Source: Petrolisthes cinctipes (lineage: Eukaryota > Arthropoda > Malacostraca > Decapoda > Porcellanidae). From it: a DNA stretch of 64,000 bases. Location: contig JAWQEG010000521.1 of NCBI GenBank assembly GCA_033782935.1, positions 53,501 through 117,500 of the forward strand, in the 5' to 3' direction. The number at the start of each line of letters is the position of its first letter. The stretch's first letter is position 1. This document shows, piece by piece, positions 41,549-52,416 of the stretch. Under the pieces are notes generated by a model that searched no databases, had not been told where the DNA came from, and saw only the letters and a program-made list of their open reading frames with translations. Made by a program: the position numbers and the translations under genes.

Positions 41549-41883
41549 CTACCGTCATGTGAGATTGAAAGAGTCTGTAGCAGCCAACCAGCCAGCCAGC
41601 CAGTCAGCCAGTCAGTCAGTCAGTGTGCAGTTAGCCAGTGTGACGGCAGGTAGTGTTGGTCTATACGTACGCACGCGCCATACTCACGGTCTCACAAGTA
41701 CTGTATGTAGCTTCCCAAACTCAAGATCTAGACCCAAACTATTGATATTAGTGTGTGGTACGGAGGATGGCGAAATGAACAGAACTTTTGGCCACCTCAT
41801 TCAACACGTGTCAAATACCATCGTACAGTGTGGCAGATTGTACAGCACATTATTTTAACGATACTTTTGGAAGGTACTGTACG

Positions 41884-42116
41884 TACATACTGTTGGCCAC
41901 AAGAATTCGTACACACGCTGTTGTTTTCGAGGGTTTACAACATAGAATATCTTAGACTGAGTAATTACAACATTATTATTAAATTTGTTGTTTTGTAATT
42001 ACCGAGTCACATGAGAGACCATTTGTTGCAGAGTATATATACTTTCAGAATATTGAATGACTCCTCTTTCCATATATAGTCTGTGTAAGAATTCCTGTGG
42101 CCAACCGTACATGTCA
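41884..42116. repeat. Fold-back repeat (GTTGGCCACAAGAATTCGTA)
   Basis: The left end GTACATACTGTTGGCCACAA + GAATTCGTACACAC is matched by the right end GTGTAAGAATTCCTGTGGCC + AACCGTACATG. After it, ATCCAGGTCTTGTTGATGCT...GTGAACCAATTAC repeats the sequence at 35737-35808. Confidence 0.65.
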
Positions 42117-42225
42117 CGAGGCATGATAAGCATCCAGGTCTTGTTGATGCTTTGTGTCATTTGATATGCCATGTAGTGAACCAATTACAACGCTTATCCT
42201 GTCTCATACTTACTGGAGCTCGTCA

Positions 42226-42375
42226 TTTAAGTGGGTAATACACTTAAAGTACATTAGAGTGCCTTGATTCCTCCAATGTATGCCGGGAAACAGGATCAGA
42301 TGAACAAAAATAATGGTGACCCGTTGTTTGGAATAGTTTGGAGGAATCACCTGCTCCAGATTTACCAACACTTAA
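42226..42375. repeat. Fold-back family B, plus orientation
   Basis: AAGTACATTAGAGTGCCTTG, GATTCCTCCAATGTATGCC, AACAAAAATAATGGTGACC, TTTGGAGGAATCACCTGCTC. Confidence 0.8.
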
Positions 42376-42379
42376 TCAG

Positions 42380-43005
42380 GCTATTCCAAGCTGATCTGTA
42401 TACTTATAAAGGCTCGTGACTGTACAGTGTAGTCGAAGTCCTTAGAGATCCACAGTTCGGATACACAAATGAGCAAATATTTAAAATATATTGATATAAC
42501 ACGGCATTTTATAGTGTGTAAATGTGGAAGCAATAATAATACGCAGCCAATCGTTCCCTTCAAATAATATATATATATATATAAATTCGATAAATATTGT
42601 TGTTATTTATGAAGGGCGGAAGGGAGAGAGAGAAAACTTGCTTCCTCCACTGAACACGAATTACGGGAAGTTGTTTTTGTAGAGACTGACTTGTGACTGA
42701 AGTACGAGGTTCGTGATTCTGGTGACTCAACTACGTAATGACGGGGATTTTTTGAAAAGTGTGATGGGTGTGGTGTGCTGGAATCATATGTACTGTTGAT
42801 ATTTTGAAGACTGGTGCACCGTAAGTAAATAAATGTATACGTGACAGTCAATGATATTATACATGTGTGATTTCATAATGACGATTGTGGTGTGTTGTGA
42901 TTATACTTTAATAATTGGTGTATAGGTGTAGAAGTATTAGTGAAGATAAGATATCAGTAGGAATGTTGTAAGCAGCAATAATGAGTCAATACATGAAGTA
43001 TGTGT
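42380..43005. other. No gene recognised
   Basis: AT-rich with short chance frames only. Confidence 0.5.
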
Positions 43006-43006
43006 A

Positions 43007-43196
43007 CAGCCATGGCTGATGGTGCTGGACAAGAATCCAAGAAGTGTTGGAGAGCAACTGAACGGAGTTCGAAAAAGTGAGTCTTCTAAATCTCTCTCAA
43101 CGTTGAGAATGGATTGGAAAATTCACTTGTTCGAACTCTGTTCAGTTGCTCTCCAACACTCCTTGGACCCTGGTCCAACACTATCAGCTATGACTG
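43007..43196. mobile_element. Mariner-type MITE with arms of about 80 bp
   Basis: Left arm CAGCCATGGCTGATGGTGCT...GTGTTGGAGAGCAACTGAAC...GTTCGA; right arm is the complement, ending AGCTATGACTG. TA flanks both sides (43005-43006 and 43197-43198). The MADGAGQESKKCWRATERSS-type peptide read from the left arm is not a gene, because the arm is repeated in inverse. Confidence 0.85.
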
Positions 43197-43199
43197 TAC

Positions 43200-44090
43200 G
43201 TACTAATGATACAGAACGGCATTAGTAAAGGTAACTTATAAGCATCTGAACATTTTTGTTGTATTTGAGAAAGTGTGTGTGTACATTCTCCCCCAAACGA
43301 CTTCACAAAGCCAGAAGAATCAGGTGGTGTGCGGTGCAGGTTGCATGGTGGTCGCCTTCAAGGCCAAACCCAATGTATTAATACTAATATTCTCGAAGAC
43401 TTGGTATACCGCACCAATATCGACAATTTAAACTTCAGGTTGTCAAACTGTACAGACACTATTTTCATATCCATAGGCAGGACTACACATTGATATAACC
43501 CAGACGACAAGTGGTCGGCTAGTGTGTGTGTATATATATACACACTGATGAAGTATTAAACGGGCTCCAACAAGTATAAAGCAGAATAAACGTTGTATTT
43601 GGTTCACTGGTACAGTTTATCACATGCTTGGTAACTTCAACACGACTTGGATACTTATGATGGCTGGTGACTGTACATCATAGTATCTGACCACTGATGG
43701 CAACATGTAGGCTTGGTAGTCGGTGTTAGGTGCACATACATTGTTTTTATTCCTTCCTGCAGCCTACCATGATTTGATTTGAGGATGAAACAAGACCACC
43801 CAAGACATGCCTGGAAGACCCTGCACGTAGGACCATGATCAATCTTATGTAGGACGTAGGAACAAGTTGATAAGAGAGGTGCAGGGCAGGAAGCACGAAG
43901 TAAATACAAGGAAAAGGTTGAGTGTACCACATGAAAGTTATAGCATCTATACCGTAGTTCCCGACACTATGAATTACCTGATAGTTCTTATCACTCAACC
44001 TCTTGAGAACGGTATCTGATAAAGGCTTTCCCTGATGAACTAGAGTCGGGCATGTTGATGGATAGTACCGTATGATGGAGTGTATACAAG
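43200..44090. other. No gene recognised
   Basis: Contains a GTGTGTATATATATACACAC palindrome at 43526-43547 and otherwise unique sequence without coding pattern. Confidence 0.5.
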
Positions 44091-44094
44091 ATTA

Positions 44095-44213
44095 TCCCTG
44101 CAGTGTTGACGATGGTACAGAACCGGTACGATAGGCTATGTATTGTGTCTAGGGAGTCATCGTACCGTTACCACGCCATCGGCAACACCATCAGTCTTCT
44201 TGCATGCGGCATG
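44095..44213. repeat. Fold-back family C
   Basis: GTTGACGATGGTACAGAACC, GGTACGATAGG and the complement CATCGTACCGTTACCACGCC and TTCTTGCATGCGGC. Confidence 0.8.
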
Positions 44214-44456
44214 TAGAACTGCGCACACACACACACACAGAATAGAAAGTGATGTTTTGGGTGATAGGTAAAGGTAGTTGATATATATTTTGGGATTGTT
44301 CTTCGCTTTGAATATACAGTCAGTCGAGATTCATTTGTTATATTTGGTGTGATAAAGTTGAACACTATTTTTTTCTTATCTTACATATTGAGGTTGTGTG
44401 TGTGTGTGTGTGAAAGATTATATCAATATTCGTCCGTTCGGTAATGATAGTTTATC

Positions 44457-44465
<9 letters not shown>

Positions 44466-44534
<69 letters not shown>
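44466..44534. repeat. (GA)n microsatellite
   Basis: About 34 GA units. Confidence 0.97.
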
Positions 44535-44535
<1 letters not shown>

Positions 44536-45246
44536 GTGTGTTGTACTAATACCAGCCAGGAATGTGTGTAATCATATACGTAATCAGGTGTTTTATCTGA
44601 ACTTGGTCTCCTGTTTTACACCACAACTGCCATCTGGTGGTTGTGGAAGGCATAGCATAATAATTCCAATAGGAGCGTGTTGATATTATCCATTTTTGTT
44701 AATTGATTTATAGCAGATTAATCTTTTCGTTTGTCAGTGTTGGTTTTTTTTCACCAATTCATTCTAACTTTAAAGCTTATCGGTAAAACTCATTGCCAGA
44801 AAAATAGGACCAACCTTAAACTACTTTTTTTTCCTTGAGGTTTGTTTTCATAATTATTAATCTGTTTCGTGGACATAACAATTCTTAACAATTAACAATT
44901 TAGAGTCGCAGTATAATGCATATTTTGCTGACGAAAATTTACCTGTTGCACCTCGGCTATTAGACGGTGAATGCATGTTTAAAAGTAAAAGCGTCTTGTG
45001 GTAGAGAGAGAGAGAGAGAGAGCAAAAAGAAGAGTCAGCCGTTGTATAAAATTTAGAGAGAAAACAAAACAAAAGCTGACAATAGTATCTCAGCTGTATA
45101 TATACTTAGTGGAAGCGTCTGTCTCACTCGATCTCACATCCAACCACCCACTACTCATTTCCCCTGCCAAGTTTACACCATTACAAGTTCACACCATTAC
45201 AACGGTATTATTATTATATCCTCTGCCTCAGTCACACCAACTAAGT

Positions 45247-45248
<2 letters not shown>

Positions 45249-45310
<62 letters not shown>
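45249..45310. repeat. (CT)n microsatellite
   Basis: About 30 CT units. Confidence 0.97.
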
Positions 45311-45311
<1 letters not shown>

Positions 45312-45379
45312 GCACCAGTGTCTTGGAATCACCGTTGTACAGTCACAAACAATAGTACAATTCACAATAAAATAATGTA

Positions 45380-45589
45380 CACTCGCCAGAACTGCCGCGT
45401 GGACAGGGGCTAACACATATTCAGAGATGTAGCACCACTGTATATATTTAGCTCAAAACAATCCACGTGTGTGACATGGAGTATCCTCGATACACCAGCA
45501 CATGAAGTAAACTTTTTTGCTTAAGGAACTGAATCACCAAAATCTCTGAAACATGTGAGCCCCTTACCACGCGGCAGTGCTGGCGACTG
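45380..45589. mobile_element. Mariner-type MITE (CACTCGCCAGAACTGCCGCG)
   Basis: Left CACTCGCCAGAACTGCCGCG + TGGACAGGGGCT and right AGCCCCTTACCACGCGGCAG + TGCTGGCGACTG are imperfect inverted repeats of about 33 bp, flanked by TA (45378-45379 and 45590-45591). 210 bp. Confidence 0.82.
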
Positions 45590-45824
45590 TACCTAATTAT
45601 ATTCCTCCCTATATATAATCATCACTGGTACAAAATTCTGTAACCTCAGCTCAGATTTTACCCATCAGAAACATATTTTATTAAAAGAGGCTTAGTTATA
45701 TTAATGGGAAGAGAAAATTTGAGACTTGTGACTCCGACTGTACATTCACATCAGCCTTTATGTACACCTTCAAGCACTAGCTCTCACGATCTCATCTCGC
45801 AGTTTCACACAAGCTTGGTCATCG

Positions 45825-45825
<1 letters not shown>

Positions 45826-45876
<51 letters not shown>

Positions 45877-45923
45877 ACACACACAAATACACACACACAC
45901 ACACAAAAACAGCTAGGTCATCG

Positions 45924-45971
<48 letters not shown>

Positions 45972-45972
45972 A
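45826..45972. repeat. CA microsatellite with an internal duplication
   Basis: GGTCATCGTTCACACACAC occurs twice (45819 and 45918), each leading into 45-50 bp of CA. Confidence 0.92.
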
Positions 45973-46164
45973 ATGCAGTGACAATGGGTTTAGGTCAGTC
46001 AGCCACATACCATTGTTCTAAAGTGTCGTAACCATGTAGTGTGACTCGACCATTAATTAATCTGACATACTATAAATCTCACACACCATCTTTACCAATC
46101 ACTCATGTAGACTTCAGTGCCTTAGACAGTATATATATATATTTTTTTTTTACGAGTATACCTA

Positions 46165-46360
46165 TCTGTTGTGTGTGTGTGTGTGTGTGTATGATGAGCA
46201 AGCTTGTGTGTGTGTGTGTTTACGATGAACAAGCTTGTGTGTGTGTTCTTACCTATTTGTATCTTTACAGGATTGAGTCAAGCTCGTAATGTCCCGTATT
46301 TTAAAACACAATCATCATATTTTTCTTTAAAGTGTGTGTGTGTGTGTGTGTGTGTGTAGA
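46165..46360. repeat. GT microsatellite with GATGAGCAAGCTTGTGTGTG units
   Basis: Three units of (GT)n + ATGA(G/A)CAAGCTT, then a 28-bp GT run at 46332-46358. Confidence 0.85.
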
Positions 46361-46827
46361 GGTGAGATCGTTGTCCTCTGTTACAAATGATTACCTTACA
46401 CCTCAAATTCCAGGTATTTGTACTCCGTAGTTTATGGAATTACGTGGCTGTGTACTTGTTGTTGTTGTTGTGTGTGTGTGTGTGTACTGATGAGTGCATT
46501 TTTGTATCCTTTGTGTGTTTTTTTATGTGTATGGTCGTTGGATTTATGTGATTGTAGGTATCGGAGTGTGTGTGTGTGTGATTTAAGTATTTGCGAGTGG
46601 TTATTTATTAAAGCGCACTGGTTGATGTGGTTACTCATGTGTACATAATTGTGTATATGTCCCTGTGTATGCATTTGCTTCGGTACAGTGTATATAGCCT
46701 ATGTATGAATATGATGTATATATGTGTGTTCCTGTGAGCATGTTAATTTGTTCTCTGTATTACCTGGTGTGGCGTGTACTGTATTTATGTATTTACACCT
46801 ACAGTTATGTATGTATGTATGTATGTA

Positions 46828-47046
46828 CACTCGAACTCGTAAATTCGCGACCACGTACATAGATGTGTATGTCATTTGAGCTGGTAACATTGATTGGGGA
46901 GGAATCAGAGTAGGTGGAACATAGTGTAGGAGAGCCACATGATACAATCTTTCGCCTACAATGACACCTTCCCCACACAGCGTTACCAGCTCAGATGACA
47001 TAAACATCTAGGTACATACGTGGTCGCGAATTTACGAGCTCGAGTG
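46828..47046. mobile_element. Mariner-type MITE with arms of about 62 bp
   Basis: Left CACTCGAACTCGTAAATTCG + CGACCACGTA...GTCATTTGAGCTGGTAAC and right GTTACCAGCTCAGATGACAT...CGTGGTCGCGAATTTACGAG + CTCGAGTG. TA flanks at 46826-46827 and 47047-47048. The arms differ at only a few positions. Confidence 0.88.
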
Positions 47047-47049
47047 TAC

Positions 47050-47416
47050 AGTATTTACGGTATGTGGTCATTTGGATTGCAGAGTGTGTATTTTGGTGTG
47101 TGCACATTCACGCAAGTATTGGTACATGTATATTCAGCTTATGTAGGCCTATGTGTATATGTACGGCATCTGTATGTGTACGATGTATATAGGTATGTAT
47201 GTACGGTATAAGTGTGTGCCGTTATGCTGCAGGTGTATTTGTTGGCATATATGTGTATGTATGGTATGTGGGCCTACGTGTGTATGTATGGTATGTATGT
47301 GTGCCAGTGTGATGTATATTATATGTGAGTGTGTATGTAGGGTATCTATGTGTGTCGGTATGCTGTATTATATATATGTGTGTGTATGTTCAGTATATAT
47401 GTCTGCCAGTATACTG

Positions 47417-47457
<41 letters not shown>

Positions 47458-47510
47458 ACGGTATATATGAGTGCTGGTATGCTGTAGGTATATATATATA
47501 TGTGTATATG
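47050..47510. repeat. Degenerate TATGTGTGTATGTACGGTAT repeats
   Basis: Imperfect units of 40-60 bp with GTATGTATGTACGGTATATG and GTGTGCCAGTATGCTGTA. The Cys/Val/Tyr-rich frames are repeat translations. Confidence 0.7.
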
Positions 47511-47677
47511 AGACAACTGTGATCCGTGAAGCGAGAAGACTAAAGAACCCGAGGTCTGGCCACACCACCGTGAAAGTGAGCCAGCTCTCTTTCTGCCACT
47601 CCAACTCTTTTACTGCCTGTGTGTGTTGTGTGTGTGACTGAAAATGAACCAGTTCTCTGCCTGCCTGCGTGTGACTT

Positions 47678-47838
47678 TAGGGGGTAATACACTCTTGGTA
47701 CATTGGAGTGCCTGATTCCTCCAAATTATGCCAGGAAACGGGATCTGACGAACAATAATACTGGTGGTCGGCCTATGGCTGAGAATAGTTTGCAGGAATT
47801 AGTTGCCCCAGATTTACCAACACTGTACCTCCCCTCTA
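47678..47838. repeat. Fold-back family B, plus orientation
   Basis: AGGGGGTAATACACTCTTGG, TACATTGGAGTGCCTGATTC, CCAGATTTACCAACACTGTA + CCTCCCC. Confidence 0.85.
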
Positions 47839-48049
47839 TAAAGTAAGGCAGCTCTATATTCCTGTTTGCATGCCAGAAAGTGTGCCGGCTACATGTCTTC
47901 AAGCGTGTATGACAAAGTGCAAGCCAACTCTCCTCTTGCCTGTAGGACTGACTAAACGTGAGCTAGTCTCTGCGGTTTTGAGGTCTTCGGCTCGTGACAA
48001 CACACAATTCCTATCACAGTTTATTCTTAGCTGACGGTACACAGGGTAA

Positions 48050-48051
48050 AA

Positions 48052-48093
<42 letters not shown>
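48050..48093. repeat. (ATT)n microsatellite
   Basis: About 14 TTA units. Confidence 0.95.
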
Positions 48094-48246
48094 ATAGTGG
48101 TGTGAATATAGGAAGGGAAATCTGAATAGAAGACAGACGTGAGTTTAAAATAAAAAGTAACATATGTTGTCTGGCTGTGTGTCTGTATGTGCGGTTCTTA
48201 TATTTGGAAGTGAAAGCCTTCACATGAGTGGCTCGCATCATTAACT

Positions 48247-48412
48247 TAACTAACTTAATGGGACCGTGATGTAGTCGGAAAATTGAACGTAAGTGAGTCC
48301 TCCAAATAGTGCCACAAAACACCACCAACATTGAAGTAACTTGTTTCGTGGCATAGTCAGGAGGAATCAGAAACCATCAATTCTCGTAATCGACCACAGA
48401 GTCCCTAAGGAG
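48247..48412. repeat. Fold-back family F
   Basis: Contains GGAAAATTGAACGTAAGTGAG, TCCTCCAAATAGTGCCACAA + AACACCACC, then CTTGTTTCGTGGCATAGTCAGG + AGGAATCAGAAACCATCAAT and CACAGAGTCCCTAAGG. Other copies at 51352 and 61092. Confidence 0.8.
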
Positions 48413-48419
48413 GGAACCT

Positions 48420-48560
48420 ATTTTTGGTGAATTAGAGAGCTATTGAATCCTCCAAAATATGTCACGAAACAGATTCCCTATTAGTAACACTGAGGTGATT
48501 TGTTTACTGGTATGGTTTGGAGGAATCAGTAGCCCTTCAATTTTCCTAAACCGAATTTTT
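48420..48560. repeat. Fold-back family E
   Basis: TTGGTGAATTAGAGAGCTATTG, AATCCTCCAAAATATGTCAC and TTTACTGGTATGGTTTGGAGG. Confidence 0.8.
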
Positions 48561-49215
48561 CCCTTAATGATGAAAGGCGTATGGAAGTCACACTAGCTGA
48601 GGAAATGGGTGCATGGCTTTGACGCCCAGTAATCCTATATTCCCATGCAGGTCTCACAACAGTACAAGGGGCGAATACCAGCGAAATAAATGAACACAAA
48701 AAGAAAAGAATTAGGTGAAGCAATTGATGGCTTTCATTCTGGTAAAGCCACGTTAATTGCCACTGAGGGCGCTACTGCATGGTGACTCGCTACATTAATT
48801 AATTAATCTGGTGAAGTTAATTAATGGAGACACAAGTGAGGAATTCTAAATACATCCAGTGATAGATTCCACCCCAACCATGTAGTTGTTAATGGAAAAA
48901 ACAAAAATGAGTGTTGGCGAATTTTAAGTGATGCAGTCGATGAATTTTAGTGTCCAGAAAAGCCAAAATACCTGAGAGTCATTACGAAACGTACTAATCA
49001 ATTGTTGAAGTAAAGACTATTTAATTCAGAGAAGGCAGATTAATTACTGCATCCCCCAAGAAGCAAGCCAAAACGTAACAATACAATTATAACGAAATTA
49101 AAGTTATCATCATAAACACCCTTACTAAGTGCTTATAGTAACTGCCTCAAAAACCACACATACATACATATAAAGTGAAGAAGGAACCATTGGCAACAGA
49201 CTGGGAGGTGAGGCT
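48560..49215. other. No gene recognised
   Basis: AT-rich sequence with short frames only. TTAATTAATTAATCTGG at 48794 is a local palindrome. Confidence 0.5.
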
Positions 49216-49224
49216 GGGGTGACC

Positions 49225-49263
49225 ATGCCTTCTCTATACCAGGATGATTGGCGAAGGAATAAG
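49225..49263 (+). CDS. Candidate first coding exon, MPSLYQDDWRRNK
   Basis: The context GTGACCATGC precedes thirteen codons, MPSLYQDDWRRNK, then the strong donor AAG/GTGAGT. Phase 0. The peptide is not low-complexity and does not overlap a repeat. No downstream partner exon is identified within the window, and the gene is not recognised. Confidence 0.4.
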
Positions 49264-49312
49264 GTGAGTTGTGTCTTAGTTAGTTGCAACAGGAGAGATG
49301 CATAGGGATTAA

Positions 49313-49481
49313 AGGGGAGATTCTCTTGTTGGTAAATTGAAGGGCTACTGATTCCTCCAAACTTGGCCAGGAAACAGATGCCCTCAGTGGTACTAATAGG
49401 GGATCTGTTGTTGTTTTCGTGGCATTGTTTGGAGGATTAACACACCTTCCAATTCACCAACAAGAGAATCTGCCCTTTAAG
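49313..49481. repeat. Fold-back family E, good copy
   Basis: Outer arms GGGGAGATTCTCTTGTTGG + TAAATTG and CAATTCACCAACAAGAGAAT + CTGCCCTT; inner arms GATTCCTCCAAACTTGGCC and GGCATTGTTTGGAGGATT. Hairpin of about 165 nt. Confidence 0.88.
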
Positions 49482-49536
49482 ATGAAGTTGTGGTGACCAG
49501 ATGTATACAGTATTGTATACATTATTATGTAGTCCT

Positions 49537-49540
<4 letters not shown>

Positions 49541-49597
<57 letters not shown>

Positions 49598-49618
49598 GCA
49601 CGCACGCACGCACACACG
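49541..49618. repeat. (CA)n microsatellite with CGCA variants
   Basis: About 50 bp of CA, then five CGCA/CGCACA units. Confidence 0.95.
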
Positions 49619-49684
49619 CCGAGAGAAAGAGAGTGAGATGCTTGACCTTACCACAAATGACACTGGTAGGCCATGAACCCATCC

Positions 49685-49800
49685 AACTTCATGAATCCCA
49701 AGTCTATCATAGCACGGGGTTCATCACAGTAAAAGGGGTTTATATAGTGATTTCAAAGTTCACCATAGCACGGGGATCATCAAAGTAAAAGGGGGATATA
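49685..49800. repeat. Direct repeat CATAGCACGGGGTTCATCACAGTAAAAGGGG
   Basis: Two units of about 50 bp: CTATCATAGCACGGGGTTCA + TCACAGTAAAAGGGGTTTATA and CACCATAGCACGGGGATCAT + CAAAGTAAAAGGGGGATATA. Confidence 0.75.
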
Positions 49801-50039
49801 TTATACTGACTCATTCAATCTATGCATGATAAAAAATAGAAAAATATTTTGTAGTTTTAGTTAGTGAGTTAATTCGTTAGTGTGTAAGTTCTAGTTAGTT
49901 AGTGTGTTAGTTTTTTGGTGCTGTTATGGAGGAGTCTGTACCCCCCCCCCCCCTCCCCAACCCCCCCCCCCCTCTTCCTAATTCACAACATCATATCTTT
50001 TTTATCACCCCTGGTTACATCGTCACGTTAAGTGAAAGG

Positions 50040-50205
50040 GGTGGGTCTGTAGATTTGAGGACTACTCATTCCTCCAAACTATGCCTGGAAGCAGACAATA
50101 TAGTACTTCAGTGTAAAAATTAAGTACGGTATCTGTTTTGTAGCATAGTTTGGAGAAATCTGAAACATTTCATTGAATTTCGCCCATAACAGAAGGCCCC
50201 TTAAT
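50040..50205. repeat. Fold-back family E, variant
   Basis: TGTAGATTTGAGGACTACTC, ATTCCTCCAAACTATGCCTGG and GTAGCATAGTTTGGAGAAATC. Confidence 0.75.
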
Positions 50206-50228
50206 AAGATATGCAGTATAACCGAATT

Positions 50229-50367
50229 TAGGGGGTAGTACAGTGTTGGTAAATCTGGAGCAACTGATTCCTCCAAACAATTCCAAGCAACAGTACACCA
50301 TTATTGTTGTCAAACTGATCCTGTTTCCTAGCACACTTTGGAGGAATCAAGGCGCTCTAATGTACTC
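50229..50367. repeat. Fold-back family B, inverted
   Basis: AGGGGGTAGTACAGTGTTGG, TAAATCTGGAGCAACTGATT, CACACTTTGGAGGAATCAAGG. Confidence 0.85.
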
Positions 50368-50684
50368 ATATATAAACATCCTGCACGAGAGATTGTGGTT
50401 TAGTGTAACTTTCCCCCTATACTACGAGAGACTTGGGAGGAAGAATGCCACACGTCTCTCCTTCCCCCCTCCTTGTTTCATCAGGGTAAGCAGGCCGGAG
50501 GAGAGAGAGAGAGAGAGAGGGGGTTGGGGGTGGAGGGTTATAACGGGCAGGCCAAGGTAGGGTAGATCAGGCTAGTATGAGTTACAGTACTTTATTTTGA
50601 GTAGGGTAGTACTTTATTATGAGTAGCCCAGGGCAGAACAGGGAACAAACAATATATGTATGCTATATATACCGTATGTATGTA

Positions 50685-50879
50685 CAGCCATGGCTGACAG
50701 TCCATGAGCAGGGGGTACAGCTATCTCTTCTAATGTTAAGGAAAAAATGTGCCAAAACAACATTACTAACAATTCGTTGAGCTGCGAGCTACCACAGTCA
50801 GAGTCTTGTTCCAACTCTCAGCCCAGTATCGGCTGTGGCATTGCGCCACCCCATGCTCATGGACTTTCAGCCATGACTG
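50685..50879. mobile_element. Mariner-type MITE related to that at 43007
   Basis: Left CAGCCATGGCTGACAGTCCA + TGAGCAGGGG and right CCCCATGCTCATGGACTTTC + AGCCATGACTG, flanked by TA (50683-50684, 50880-50881). Shares the first 12 bases of its end with the 43-kb element but has a different interior. Confidence 0.85.
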
Positions 50880-51351
50880 TACAGTATATATAGTGGATAG
50901 GCAAGGTTATAATCGGGCAGGGGAGAACAGGAAATAAAACGGAGAGAGATATTGATATATAGAGTGTATAGGCAAGGTTAGAGTAGGGTAGGATAGAACA
51001 GGGGAAAAACTATACCAGGAGAGAGAGAGACTCACTGTGGATAAGCAAGGTTAGGGTAGGGCATGTCCGGGTAAACACTCTGCAGGCTGGAGCTGGGAGG
51101 AGAGGAATAACCAACAAACCACATTAGGGTACAACAACACAGGACAGGGTAAAACAGTCACAAAAACACTCACAAACCTAGAACAAGGCAGGACATGGTA
51201 GAGCAGTCACAAAAACACCCACAACCTGAAGCAAGCCAGGCCAGGGTAAAGTAGTCACAAAAATACTCGCAAACAAAATTTGGAATGACGTTCTGCTTGC
51301 ACTATATATAGCCTCGATGGAAACAAAGATTGCAGTTTATATTTACGTGAA

Positions 51352-51512
51352 GAGACCCTTTAATATAGTAAAAAAAAAAATGGAGGTAAATTGAGTCCTT
51401 CGAACATTGCCACGAAACACCACATATATTGAAGGAGCATGTTTCGTGGCATAATCAAGAGGAATCAGAAGCAACCAACTCTCATACATGAACACAGGGT
51501 CCTTAAGGTCAC
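51352..51512. repeat. Fold-back family F
   Basis: Ends GAGACCCTTTAATAT and ACACAGGGTCCTTAAGG; inner TCCTTCGAACATTGCCACGA + AACACC and GTTTCGTGGCATAATCAAG. Confidence 0.8.
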
Positions 51513-52140
51513 TACAAGATTTTATTATTCAACCAGGAAATGCTTTCTATTGCTTGGTGAAGGCCACTCTGAGGACCTGAGGGAGTGTGTGTTGAGGTAG
51601 CCAGGTGTAGAGACCGTTTATCTGATGGCTGGTTGGCTCACTTTTATTATAAATTGTCCACTATGAACTATGGATATTGATGGAGCGATCATTCATGCAG
51701 TAGTTCTTACCATGTACTCGTAGCATTTCGATATAGCAGTGGAAATGGAAATACACACACACACACACACGGCCCCATATGTCGCCAGTCTCCAGGCCAC
51801 ACTTTTTATTAGAAAAGGTTGGGTTTGCGGAAGAGGTTAGCAAAATAGCATAAAAAAGACAAAAAACGTATGAGAGACAGAGTGAAAGTGAGAAAATGTT
51901 CACTCAATATCGAAAGAAAAAAATCACAAAAATTGATTTCTCCTTTCCCAGCTCAGCCAGCGAGTTGAAACCCGGAAGAGATTGTGAGAGAACGTTGTCA
52001 TGTAGAGCAAATTAAAGAGGAGGGATTTACTGTACTTACTTAGCTATGCAGGATAACGGATGACAAAGGAGAACAGAGAGAGGGTTTAATATTTTTATTG
52101 CACGGTGGTACCAATAATTTCAATGTATTAATATTATTGT
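51512..52140. other. No gene recognised
   Basis: Mixed sequence with a short CA run at 51752-51770. No coding pattern on either strand. Confidence 0.5.
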
Positions 52141-52155
52141 TGTCTCTTTTTACAG

Positions 52156-52217
52156 GTAAGCAGTGCTGTGAAGGTTCTCTTAAATGTTGGTTATTAATGA
52201 TGGAAGTACTGGAATGG
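52156..52217 (+). other. Candidate recursive-splice exon (CAG/GTAAG ... TGG/GTGAGT)
   Basis: A strong pyrimidine tract and acceptor, TTGTCTCTTTTTACAG, is joined directly to GTAAGC. The 62-base segment that follows ends AATGG/GTGAGTAC. It contains ATGATGGAAGTACTGGAATGG, i.e. MMEVLEW in phase 0 up to the donor. A juxtaposed acceptor and donor is the hallmark of a recursive splice site or RS-exon in long introns. It could also be an ordinary short exon. Confidence 0.4.
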
Positions 52218-52267
52218 GTGAGTACACATCCATATTATTATCATATTATTTCACACATACATAGTTA

Positions 52268-52416
52268 CAGTTGAGGACACATGAAATAGACACACTTCAA
52301 ACGGGCCCTTTATCAAGTATAGAATATGACGCGCCTCTGCACTCAACGTCTCATCCTACCCTGTGTTCACTAAGAGGCCCCGATTTAGGTGTGTATGTTT
52401 CATATGTCCGCAACTG
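52268..52416. mobile_element. Mariner-type MITE, family G, copy 1
   Basis: CAGTTGAGGACACATGAAAT + AGACACACTTCAAACGGGCCC and the complement GGCCCCGATTTAGGTGTG + TATGTTTCATATGTCCGCAACTG, flanked by TA on both sides. Confidence 0.82.

Noticed and set aside
43019..43225. Plus-strand frame starting near ATGGCTGATGGTGCTGG
   Set aside because: It begins in the left arm of a TA-flanked MITE, so the apparent start and donor (AAAAAGTGAGT) are part of an inverted repeat.
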